NCBI GenBank assembly: GCA_016717335.1
Contig: JADKFS010000002.1
Location: 62,001-126,000, forward strand
Direction of reading: 5' to 3'
DNA from: Candidatus Ribeiella danica
Lineage (GTDB): Bacteria; Chloroflexota; Chloroflexia; Chloroflexales; Roseiflexaceae
Length of the DNA: 64,000 bases
A model generated the notes under the pieces. That model worked only from the letters and a program-made list of their open reading frames with translations. It searched no databases and had not been told where the DNA came from. The translations under genes and the position numbers were made by a program. Every line of letters begins with the position of its first letter. Positions within the stretch are counted from its first letter, which is position 1. This document shows positions 17,676 to 25,128 of the stretch, piece by piece.

Positions 17676-19097
17676 TCACCGGTGATTGGAAAGATTGATA
17701 TTAGAGATCGTTGCGCCGGCACCTTTTGCGCCGCTCTCTGTCTCTGCAGCGGCTGCCCCCTGGGCAGCCGTTTTTCGCGCGTAGTCGGCCAGCTCCAGCA
17801 GCGCATCGCCAGCGATGCGCTTATGGTGGCTGCGAACCAGCTCGATCGACTCCTCCAGCCCCCGGAGCGGCTGCCCGTAGGGAGCGCCGCGCTCGAGCGC
17901 CTGCAGCACCAGGATGGCGCGCTTCGCCAGCCAGACCCAGTCGTCGAGCGCCTCGATCCAGGGGGTCAGCTCGGCGCGCAGCGCGAGGTTGGCCATGCGA
18001 TGCTTCAGCGCGTAGTTGGCCTCGTCCTGCCGCTCGATATGGGCGCTCAGCTCGTGCAGCGCCGCGCTGCGCGACGGCGGCTCGCCCGCGCACAGCGCGG
18101 CCATGCTGCGGCCGACCAATCGATCGAGGGCCGGCGCGGCGGCCGGGTGCAGGCACGAGCGCAGCGAGTGCTCGGCAAACTGGCGCAGCGCCGCGCAGCT
18201 GTGCTCCCCGCCGACCTCCCGCAGCGCGCGCCCCCAGGCCGGCCAGGGGGCGTAGCCTGCTGGATCGGCGAAGTACTCGGCGAAGGTCAGCAGCGCGATC
18301 TTTGATGCCTCGGCCTGGCTCATCGTGTTGACGACCAGCCCGCGCGCTGCACCGCCGAGCGCCGCGTCGCGGCCCTGGATCGGGCCGACGTGCAGATCGC
18401 CGCGCATTGCCAGGTCGTTGACCGGGTAGTTGTCCCAGATCAGCGGCGGGCGACCGGCCGCTGCGGCGAAGCCGCGCGCGTCGGCGGCGGCGATGGTGGT
18501 CGAGCAGATCGCCGGGCCGGTGTAGAACAGGTCGATCGCCGGGTGCAGGCGCGCGCCAAGCTCGTGGAGATAGGCGCCGAACGGCGGCGCGCCGTGGTAC
18601 TCGGCCGGGCAGAAGCTGAGCGTGCAGGCCGGGTCGAGCGCCCGCAGCCAGTCGTGCACGCGGTTGCCAAGCTCGACGTGCAGCTGGGCGAAGGGGTGGT
18701 AGATCAGCCGCTGCGCGCCCTCCTGCACCGGCCCGGCGATGTCGTCGAGGAACAGACTGAACGAGCGCACGCCGCGCTCGTAGAACGCGCGCAGCTTGGC
18801 GGTGATCCGATCGAGGTCGTCGGTCGACGTGGCGCTGATCGGCGCGAGCGCGTAGCAGAAGGTCACGCCAGCCCGCCGCGCCAGCGCCGCCGTCTCGGCG
18901 AACTGGCCCATCACCTCGTCGGGGTAAGGCTCCCACCAGCGCGCGCGGTGCTGGCGGTCGTTCTTCGGGCCGTAGATGTACAGGTTGTAGCCGTGCCGGC
19001 CGATGAAGCGGATGAGGTCGTTGCGCTCGGGAAAGGTGTAGAACAGGCCGTAGAAGGCCTCGGCGACTCCGCGTGTGGCGAAGGGGGATCGGCTCAT
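17676..19097 (-). CDS. GH84-family beta-N-acetylhexosaminidase (O-GlcNAcase-like)
   Basis: A 473-residue glycoside hydrolase. The family 84 signatures are clear: GVAEAFYGLFYTFPERNDLI at the N-terminus, YIYGPKND, the catalytic Asp pair in FSLFLDDI (Asp118, Asp119), CPAEYHG and the substrate-binding WDNYPVND. No signal peptide, so probably cytoplasmic. In bacteria such enzymes remove N-acetylglucosamine from glycans or peptides. It lacks the carbohydrate-binding modules of secreted clostridial enzymes and ends in a helical domain. ATG 19097 directly precedes the conserved part. Confidence 0.88.
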   Translation of the reverse strand: MSRSPFATRGVAEAFYGLFYTFPERNDLIRFIGRHGYNLYIYGPKNDRQHRARWWEPYPDEVMGQFAETAALARRAGVTFCYALAPISATSTDDLDRITAKLRAFYERGVRSFSLFLDDIAGPVQEGAQRLIYHPFAQLHVELGNRVHDWLRALDPACTLSFCPAEYHGAPPFGAYLHELGARLHPAIDLFYTGPAICSTTIAAADARGFAAAAGRPPLIWDNYPVNDLAMRGDLHVGPIQGRDAALGGAARGLVVNTMSQAEASKIALLTFAEYFADPAGYAPWPAWGRALREVGGEHSCAALRQFAEHSLRSCLHPAAAPALDRLVGRSMAALCAGEPPSRSAALHELSAHIERQDEANYALKHRMANLALRAELTPWIEALDDWVWLAKRAILVLQALERGAPYGQPLRGLEESIELVRSHHKRIAGDALLELADYARKTAAQGAAAAETESGAKGAGATISNINLSNHR

Positions 19098-19311
19098 GGG
19101 TGCTCCTGCAGCGTGGTGAGATGACGCTCGCCGGCCGATCGGCGCGGGGCGGGCCGGCCTATTGTAGCAGGCTGCGGGGCGGCCTGGGAGAGTCGATTGG
19201 GTGCTGGATCGGTAGCAACATCTGTAGAACACTGCGATGTGCGAGCGCGCTACGGATGATCACCGTTCGAGCGTGGAGCATAAGGTGCGGCGGCTTCACT
19301 GCAGGCGGTCG

Positions 19312-19629
19312 CTACTGGCCCCTGCGCGACATCGCCGGCTCCGCGAGCAGGCGTGGGTGAACCCACGTGATGCGGGTGTCGCCGTGGATGGCCGTCGCCG
19401 CGGCGCGCTGCGGCAGCGGCGCGTGGATGAGCTTGAGTGCCCGCAGGTTATCGAAGACAGCGTCCATCGCGCCGAGCGGCACGACCTCGCCCGCGGCCAG
19501 CAGCTCGGCGTGGATGTCCTGGCTGGCGATCTGCCGCTCGCCGGCGCGCCAGCGCGCGATGATAGCCTTGAGGACCAATGTTCGCAGCTGGGTGTCCAGC
19601 CGGCTAAGCGTGCTAAGCTGGGTATCCAT
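19312..19629 (-). CDS. Hypothetical protein, possible winged-helix
   Basis: A 105-residue protein not recognised. It is predominantly helical with the layout of a winged-helix domain: QLRTLVLKAIIARWRAGERQ, then a turn and AMDAVFDNLRALKLIHAPLP, then a beta-like tail ending in ITWVHPRLL. Coding style (G/C third positions) supports a real gene. ATG 19629 follows a gap without a good ribosome site; an ATG 69 bases upstream is possible. Neighbours are the GH84 gene and a dispersed-repeat copy, giving no hint of function. Confidence 0.55.
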   Translation of the reverse strand: MDTQLSTLSRLDTQLRTLVLKAIIARWRAGERQIASQDIHAELLAAGEVVPLGAMDAVFDNLRALKLIHAPLPQRAAATAIHGDTRITWVHPRLLAEPAMSRRGQ

Positions 19630-19784
19630 GCGCGCCCCTATCGGCGCGGCTGCAGTGTAGCTTTCGTCACACCACCCACCCCAACCGCACTCCGCCACCC
19701 CGCAGCTCGCGCGTCTCGTAAAGCATCTGGTTTCTGGAAACCGCTCGGCGGGCGCACGAGGTACGGGTGACTCACAGTTTGTGC

Positions 19785-20196
19785 AGGGGCCGCGCGCCCC
19801 CGCACCCCCGCGCCCCCGCGGCCGGGGCTTGCGCCCCTAGGCCCCAAAAGAAGCCAGCCTCGTCTTTAGCGCTTGGCGTGCCTGCCCAGCGCTATCCAGG
19901 CGCAGCGGGATGTGCACAGGCCGTGCTCGGAATGGTATGAGGCATGGGCCACGCGCATTGAAATGGAGACAGCATCAGTTGCCGGAGGGGGGCCGGGGGA
20001 GCCGGCGCGGGTTCCCCCGGGCGGGGGGCCGGGGGCGCAGCGCACCGGAGAAAAGCTGACCAGCTGACCAGCTGACAAGGCGGGGGGCCGGGGGCGCCCC
20101 GAAAAAAACACCTGGCCGGAGGCCGAATGAACCGGCGCGGGTTCCCCGGGTACCCGCTGGGTGGCGGGAGGCCGGGGGCGCAGCGCCCCGGAAAAA
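19785..20196 (+). repeat. Dispersed repeat element, copy 1 (plus orientation)
   Basis: Order of blocks as in the other copies: GGGGC/GCGCCCC left end, a GGCTTGCGCCCCTAGGCCCC block with an A-run, a core with GGAATGGTATGAGGCATG and ATTGAAATGGAGACAGCATCA, then GCCGG-rich DNA, GGGTTCCCCCGGGCGGGG and a right end GGGGGCGCAGCGC. This copy has an extended right part with a second GGGTTCCCC block at about 20135-20150. It contains no conserved ORF. Confidence 0.85.
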
Positions 20197-20233
20197 GCGC
20201 GGCGGCCCACTTCATCTGAAGTGGGCCGCCGCG
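20192..20233 (-). terminator. Intrinsic terminator of the small zinc-protein gene
   Basis: Bases 198-214 of the 20 kb block (20198-20214) pair perfectly with 20217-20233 around a two-base TC gap (in practice a tetraloop-sized turn). On the minus strand the stem is followed at once by TTTTT (20196-20192). It begins 22 bases after the stop of the 61-residue gene. Among the best terminators in the window. Confidence 0.92.
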
Positions 20234-20255
20234 TGAGAAGGTGTGCGCTTAGGGG

Positions 20256-20441
20256 TTATGCCAGTGTCTTCTGGAAGCAGGCGCGATGGTGGTAGGTCTT
20301 GTTGCGGCGCCGGCTGTCCATCACGACGACCATATCGCGGTCATTCATGATCTGCTGCCCACAGTTCATACAGCTGTGATCGGTGGCGCGGCCGCTCTTG
20401 TCGCGCGCCGTCACGTCAGTCTTGGATTTCTTCTCGGCCAT
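20256..20441 (-). CDS. Small putative zinc-binding protein
   Basis: A 61-residue basic protein. A CMNCGQQI knuckle near residues 24-27 and an HHRACF near the C-terminus supply four potential metal ligands (C-x2-C and H-x2-C), suggesting one zinc site. The N-terminus is Lys-rich. It has its own -10 box (TATAAT read on the minus strand at 20541-20546), an approximately 100-base leader and a textbook terminator, so it is very probably an expressed single gene. Function unknown. Confidence 0.75.
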   Translation of the reverse strand: MAEKKSKTDVTARDKSGRATDHSCMNCGQQIMNDRDMVVVMDSRRRNKTYHHRACFQKTLA

Positions 20442-20647
20442 TGTCGTCTCGCTCCGTTCTTGAGCACATCAGGATCATCAAAAATGGACAGCAAACAGGT
20501 GCCGCCGTGCGCCGATAGCTACCTGCCTGTGTCGCGCCGTATTATACCACGCGGGGCGCAAGATTGCCACTCGCTCGCTTGCGCTGGGGGGGAGGCATTG
20601 CCCCTGGCCCTCAGCGGGGCGCTGTCTCGCTCGCCCTGCTGTGCGGC

Positions 20648-21610
20648 CTACTCGAACCGGCCGGCCTCCGGGTCGCCGGCCTCGAAGCCCGCTGCGTCGA
20701 GCTGCGGCCAGAGCGCGTCGGGGATGGCGTGCTGGGCCAGCGCGACCGTCTCCGCGATCCGCTCCGGGCGGGTTATCCCGACAATCGTAGACGTGATGCG
20801 CGGATCGCGCAGCGAGAACTGCAGCGCGGCGGCGGCCAGCGGCACGCCGTAGGACTCGCAGATCGCCGCCAGGCGGCGGGCTCGCTCGACTAGCTCGGCA
20901 GGCGCCTCGCGGTAGGCGTAGCGCGGGTACGCGTCCGGCCCCTTGGCCAGTATCCCGCTGCCGTACGGCGCCGCGTTGATCGCCGCCACGCCGCGCCGGG
21001 TGGCGATGTCGAGCAGCGGCGCCGCCGAGCGGTTCAGCAAGGTGTAGCGGTTGTGCGTGATCACCGCCTCGAACGCGCCGGTCTCGACGTAGCGGAGCAT
21101 CAGATCGATCGGGCCGCCGGCAACGCCGACGTGCTGGATGACGCCCTGGTCTTTGAAGCCCAGCAGCACCTCGAGCGCGCCGCCCGGCGCCATCACGTTC
21201 TCGAAGGTGGTGTGCTCGGGGTCGTGCAGAAAGACGAGCTGCAGCTGCTCCAGCCCCAGCAGCCGCAGGCTGCGCTCGAGCGAGCGCTTGATCTGCTCGC
21301 CGCTAAAATCGCCGGTGTGAAGGTCGCGGTCGACCTTGGTGGCGAGTACGTAGTCGGCGGGCAGCCCGCCGTGCTCGCGCAGCGCCAGTCCGATCCGGCG
21401 CTCGCTCTCGCCGTCGCCGTAGGACGCGGCCGTGTCGAGGTAGCGGATCGGCCCGCTCAAGGCGGCCCGCAGCGTCGCCAGGGCGCGCTCCTCGCCGACG
21501 CCGTAGCCGAATGTCTCGGGCATGCCGGCGAGCGGCGCGCAGCCGATGCAGAGCGGCGGAACCAGCAGCCCGCCCGGTCCGAGCGGGCGCACAGGCAGTG
21601 GGGTGGTCAT
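20648..21610 (-). CDS. Aldo/keto reductase family protein
   Basis: A 320-residue (alpha/beta)8 barrel oxidoreductase, NADP-dependent by family. Visible catalytic features: YLDTAASYGDGESERRIG (Asp and Tyr of the tetrad), the Lys in LATKVDRD and the His in LVFLHDPE. It resembles the D-threo-aldose/L-fucose dehydrogenase subgroup, which also has DIATRRGVAAINAAPYGSGIL. ATG 21610 follows GGGAGG (GGGAGGAAAACCT). A minus-strand TATAAT lies at 21641-21646. Sugar substrate unknown. Confidence 0.88.
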   Translation of the reverse strand: MTTPLPVRPLGPGGLLVPPLCIGCAPLAGMPETFGYGVGEERALATLRAALSGPIRYLDTAASYGDGESERRIGLALREHGGLPADYVLATKVDRDLHTGDFSGEQIKRSLERSLRLLGLEQLQLVFLHDPEHTTFENVMAPGGALEVLLGFKDQGVIQHVGVAGGPIDLMLRYVETGAFEAVITHNRYTLLNRSAAPLLDIATRRGVAAINAAPYGSGILAKGPDAYPRYAYREAPAELVERARRLAAICESYGVPLAAAALQFSLRDPRITSTIVGITRPERIAETVALAQHAIPDALWPQLDAAGFEAGDPEAGRFE

Positions 21611-21803
21611 AGGTTTTCCTCCCTTGTGATTGCTGGGCGTATTATACCAAAGCGGCTGCCCTCGGCCTGCCGCGAGCGGGGCGGCGGGGTGGGGGGAAGC
21701 AATGCCGAACCAGCGCGAGCGCAGCCGACGCCCATATGTGGCACGCTCCCTGCTGTTCGCCAGCGACCCCTTCGGGAAACGCGGAGCACAAGGAGAACCA
21801 TCT

Positions 21804-22676
21804 GTGGCAACGACTGATATCCTGATCCCAACTTGTGGGCGCAAGACTGGGCTGGCGGTGGTGCTGACCAGCCTGCTCGGCCAGACCTACGCCGACTTCG
21901 ATATCGTCATCTCGGATCAGACCGCCGACGACCAAGCCTACCTCGACAGCATCGAGATCCAGACGCTCGTGCAGGCGCTGCGCTGGCGCGGCCACCAGGT
22001 GCATCTGCACCGGCACCTGCCGCGGCGGGGCCTGGCCGAGCAGCGCCAGTTCCTGCTGGAGCAGAGCCGCGCGCGCTACGCGCACTTCGTCGACGACGAC
22101 GTGCTGCTCGACGCGATGGTGCTGGAGCGTATGCACGCCGTGATCGCGGCCGAGGGGTGCGGCTTCGTCGGCTGCCCGGCCGCGGGCCTGGGCTACCTCG
22201 ACGACGTGCGGCCGCACCAGCAGCGGATCGAGCTGTGGGACGGCCCGGTCGAGCCCGAGCCGCTGATGCCCGAGACGCTGGCGCTAGTCTGGGATCGGCA
22301 CAAAGTCAACAACGCCGCCAACCCGCTGCACCTCGAGCGGCGGCTCGCGCCGGACGGGCAGGCGCTGCGCTACAAGGTCGCCTGGGTAGGCGGGGCGAAT
22401 GTGCTGTTCGACCGGGCGAAGCTGCTCGACGTGGGCGGGTTCTCGTGGTGGCGCCGGCTCCCACCCGAGCACGCCGGAGAGGAGGTCGTGGTGCAGCTCC
22501 TGCTGCTGCGCAAGTACGGCGGCTGCGGCATCCTGCCGACCGGCACCTACCACCTCGGCCTGCCCACCGCGGTGGAGGAGCGGGGGCGCAACGCCACCGA
22601 GCTATTCGGCGCGCTGATCGAGGAGTTCGACGTGCACCCCGCCGGATACGAGCGGGACATCGCGGTGGGGGCATAG
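21804..22676 (+). CDS. GT2-family glycosyltransferase
   Basis: About 290 residues. N-terminal Rossmann-like glycosyltransferase fold with ILIPTCGRKTGLAVVLTSLL, a metal-binding HFVDDDVLLD (DDD in place of the usual DxD) and WVGGANVLFDRAKLLDVGGF, which corresponds to the acceptor-side loop. The frame is open 174 bases further upstream, but GTG 21804 is chosen because AGGAG lies eight bases before it and the sequence family begins there. It is divergent from the aldo/keto reductase. The donor and acceptor are unknown. Confidence 0.8.
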   Translation: MATTDILIPTCGRKTGLAVVLTSLLGQTYADFDIVISDQTADDQAYLDSIEIQTLVQALRWRGHQVHLHRHLPRRGLAEQRQFLLEQSRARYAHFVDDDVLLDAMVLERMHAVIAAEGCGFVGCPAAGLGYLDDVRPHQQRIELWDGPVEPEPLMPETLALVWDRHKVNNAANPLHLERRLAPDGQALRYKVAWVGGANVLFDRAKLLDVGGFSWWRRLPPEHAGEEVVVQLLLLRKYGGCGILPTGTYHLGLPTAVEERGRNATELFGALIEEFDVHPAGYERDIAVGA

Positions 22677-22696
22677 CGAGCGAGCGCTGCGGCGCT

Positions 22697-22734
22697 TCAG
22701 GGCGCTCACCTGTTCCGGAGGCGCAGCGCCCTGA
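22697..22734 (+). terminator. Hairpin after the GT2 gene
   Basis: Bases 22697-22706 pair perfectly with 22725-22734, starting 21 bases after the GT2 stop. There is no T-tract. The next 60 bases contain GGGCTGAAGCCC, a second small palindrome of a type widespread as an extragenic repeat. Confidence 0.6.
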
Positions 22735-22827
22735 ACGCCGATCGGGGGTGTGACGTAGCACGCCGACGGGCTGAAGCCCGCGGCGAGCTGGCACAAAGCC
22801 CGCTACGCAGGCTGATCAGGCCAAACC

Positions 22828-22855
22828 TTGACACTAGCACCAAACAGACTATACT
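22828..22855 (+). promoter_or_regulatory. Sigma70-type promoter of the YggX-like gene
   Basis: TTGACA at 22828-22833, a 16-base spacer and TATACT at 22850-22855. Transcription would start near 22862, giving a leader of about 27 bases before the ATG at 22889. Confidence 0.8.
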
Positions 22856-22888
22856 TCCCACACAATTGTCAAAGCAATGAGGTGCCCC

Positions 22889-23191
22889 ATGGTCCGCATG
22901 GTCAAGTGTGTCAAGCTCGGCCGCGAGCTGCCTGGGCTGGATGCGCCGCCGTTCCCTGGCCCGCTCGGCGAGCGGATCTTCAACGAGGTCTCGCGGCAGG
23001 CCTGGGGCCTCTGGCCCGCCCAGGCGACGCTGCTGATCAATCACTACGGATTGAATATGGCCGACCCCAATGCGCAGAAGATGCTCATGCAGGCCATGGA
23101 AGATTTCTTCTTCGGCGCGAACGCTGCCGTGCCGGAGGGCTGGAGCCCGCCGGCCCAGAGCGGGAAGGGCGGCGCGCCTAGCCGGAAGTAG
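22889..23191 (+). CDS. YggX-like Fe(II)-trafficking / oxidative-damage protection protein
   Basis: About 100 residues. Resembles the enterobacterial YggX family: VKCVKLGRELPGL at the N-terminus (a conserved Cys), then PPFPGPLGERIFNEVSRQAW, TLLINHYGLNMADPNAQ and EDFFFG. YggX protects iron-sulphur proteins in enteric bacteria. The C-terminal 20 residues are an unrelated polar tail. ATG 22889 is chosen over ATG 22877 because GAGG lies about seven bases before it. It has a strong sigma70 promoter. Confidence 0.85.
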   Translation: MVRMVKCVKLGRELPGLDAPPFPGPLGERIFNEVSRQAWGLWPAQATLLINHYGLNMADPNAQKMLMQAMEDFFFGANAAVPEGWSPPAQSGKGGAPSRK

Positions 23192-23263
23192 CTATCAGTA
23201 GTCAGCACCTTTGATACGCGCTGATGTGCACAGCGATCGTCGGTACTGACTGCTGGCTACCGG

Positions 23264-24508
23264 CTACCCAGACAGCAGCGGGATGGCTGGCTGGATAAGG
23301 AACCGCAGCTTTGCGTGCGCCTCCCGCAGGGCTGCCTCGACCGCCCCCGCTGTCTCGCCGCGCGCGAAGATGAACCCCAGGTAGCTATCGCCCTCCGGCA
23401 GCGGCACGACCGGGTAGTTGAGCTGCGCGGTGATGTCGACCCCCTCGACCCCCGGCACCGCCGCGGCCTCGGCGACGCCATCGACGCGCCGCAGCAACCC
23501 CTCGCCCGGGATCGGGATCATCATCACGCCACCCGCGCTGCCGGCCCGGCTCAGCGACTCGACCGGCAGCCCGCATGCCTGGCGCACAATCAGCTCCTCC
23601 AGCGAGGCGTCGGTGCCGAATTGCAGCGTCTTCGAGCACAGCCCGCCGATCGACCGCCCCGCCAGCTCGACGATCCAAGGCCCGGCCTGGTTGACCCGCA
23701 GCTCGGCGTGCATCGGCCCCTCGCGCAGCCCCAGCGCCGCCGCGGCGTCGGAGGCGCAGCGCGCGATCGCCGCCTGTGTCTCGGGCGGCAGGCGCGAGGG
23801 GGTGACGTAGATCGTCTCCTCGAAGAACGGCCCGTCGAGTGGGTCGGGCTTGTCGAACAGCGCCAGCACCTGCAGCCGGCCGTGGTCCAGCAGCCCCTCC
23901 AGCGCCACCTCGAAGCCGGGGATGAAGCGCTCGACCAGGAACGGCTTGGGGCCGGGCGCCGGGTCGCTTCTTTCGAGCAGGGCCGCCAGGCGCCGCGCCG
24001 CCGCGACAAATTCGGTGGGATCGTCGGCGCGGATGACCCCGCGGCTGCCATTCAGTCGCAGCGGCTTGACCACGCAGGGGTACTCGACCTCGGCCGCCAG
24101 CGCGGGCAGGTCGTCGCCGGTCGAGCAGAGCCGAAACGGCGGCGAGGCCACGCCGGCGCGCGCCAGCAGCCCGCGCATGAGATACTTGTCGCGCGCGGCC
24201 TCGGCCGCCTCGGGCGCGTTGTGCGGCAGCCCCAGCGCGGCGCTCATGCGCGCGGCCAGCAGGCTGCCGCTGTCGTCCACGGCGATGATCGCGTCGAGCG
24301 GGCGCTCGGCCGCGTACGCGGCGATCGCGGCGCTGGCCGCGTCGGCGTCCTGGAAGTCGACCCCAAGCTGCTGCTGCCACTGCCGGGCCAGCCCCGACGG
24401 CATATCGACCGCGGTGAGCGCCTCGACGCCCAGCCGCTCGGCCGCCGCCAGGAACGCCTGGGTGCGGTAGGTGTTGGGGGTGGTCAGCAGTAGAACTCGT
24501 CTAGCCAT
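23264..24508 (-). CDS. ATP-grasp domain protein (carboxylate-amine/thiol ligase)
   Basis: A 414-residue ATP-grasp enzyme. A preATP-grasp Rossmann part (RVLLLTTPNTYRTQAFLAAAERLG) is followed by the ATP-grasp core: YPCVVKPLRLNGSRGVIRAD for nucleotide binding, LVERFIPGFEVALEGLLDHG and the Mg-binding HAELRVNQAGPWIVELAGR, in which Glu and Asn are the usual metal ligands. The C-terminus resembles the L-amino-acid ligase group (BacD/CARNS-like). Last gene of a minus-strand run after the radical SAM and DsrE-like genes, separated from DsrE by 173 bases of word repeats. Substrate unknown. Confidence 0.85.
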   Translation of the reverse strand: MARRVLLLTTPNTYRTQAFLAAAERLGVEALTAVDMPSGLARQWQQQLGVDFQDADAASAAIAAYAAERPLDAIIAVDDSGSLLAARMSAALGLPHNAPEAAEAARDKYLMRGLLARAGVASPPFRLCSTGDDLPALAAEVEYPCVVKPLRLNGSRGVIRADDPTEFVAAARRLAALLERSDPAPGPKPFLVERFIPGFEVALEGLLDHGRLQVLALFDKPDPLDGPFFEETIYVTPSRLPPETQAAIARCASDAAAALGLREGPMHAELRVNQAGPWIVELAGRSIGGLCSKTLQFGTDASLEELIVRQACGLPVESLSRAGSAGGVMMIPIPGEGLLRRVDGVAEAAAVPGVEGVDITAQLNYPVVPLPEGDSYLGFIFARGETAGAVEAALREAHAKLRFLIQPAIPLLSG

Positions 24509-24509
24509 A

Positions 24510-24680
24510 GTACGTTTAAACGTTGGCAGGTTTGAACGTTTGAAGGTTGGGCTGGTCCAACGTTCGAACCTTCAAGCCGGCGAATGCGACAGCAGCTTGC
24601 TCGTGAATGTGTGAACGTTGGAAGGTTTGAACGTTTGAAGGTTGGGCTGATTCAACGCTCGAACCTTCCAACATGCTAAC
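24510..24680. repeat. Tandem-word repeats (AACGTT family) between DsrE-like and ATP-grasp genes
   Basis: Words such as GTTTGAACGTTTGAAGG, CCAACGTTCGAACC and their complements appear in two blocks. Repeats of this family also lie between the radical SAM and DsrE-like genes. No gene is seen. Confidence 0.72.
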
Positions 24681-24681
24681 A

Positions 24682-25047
24682 TTACAGCGTGATCACCTGG
24701 TCGGGCGGGTTGCCGGCCAGCGCGGCGTACAGGTCGGGGAAGCAGCCCACCTGCACGCCCTCGACCGTGCCGACCGTCCGGCAGCTGCCGGGCGCGCCCT
24801 CGGCCAAGCCGCGCTCGAGCGCGCACTGGTCGCACATCATCAGCAGGATGCCCAGCTCCTGGGCGACCTTGGCCAGCCGCTCGCCGAGCGGGTCGCCCGC
24901 GCGCAGGATGTAGTTGTTGTCGTCGAAAAACATCATCCCGACCACGTCGGCGCCGTGCCGTCGCTCTTCGAGCTGAGGCAGGATCATCTTGCCCAGCTTG
25001 TAGCTGGCGGTGTGCCCCGAGGTGCTGAAAATGTAGGCGACCTTCAA
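24682..25047 (-). CDS. DsrE-like small protein (sulphur/selenium relay type)
   Basis: A 121-residue protein with a DsrE/F-like alpha/beta fold. The N-terminus MKVAYIFSTSGHTASYKLGK is DsrE-like and the Cys pair in LLMMCDQCALERGL lies where the relay Cys of DsrE/TusD proteins sits; two more Cys follow (GSC, GCF). TTG 25047 is the start, six bases after GAGGAGG. It lies 81 bases downstream of the selenocysteine-candidate radical SAM gene, on the same strand. From memory, a DsrE-related family occurs beside CUAEP-tail radical SAM selenoproteins, and this gene matches that context. Confidence 0.75.
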   Translation of the reverse strand: MKVAYIFSTSGHTASYKLGKMILPQLEERRHGADVVGMMFFDDNNYILRAGDPLGERLAKVAQELGILLMMCDQCALERGLAEGAPGSCRTVGTVEGVQVGCFPDLYAALAGNPPDQVITL

Positions 25048-25128
25048 CGTTTCCTCCTCATTCTAAAGTCGATCTGTGAAAGGGATGCGGGTGACATTCC
25101 AACGTTCCAACGTTCCAACGTTCCAACG

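Noticed and set aside
14807..17698. 963-residue plus-strand ORF
   Set aside because: Antisense to the U32 gene, with low-complexity basic translation.
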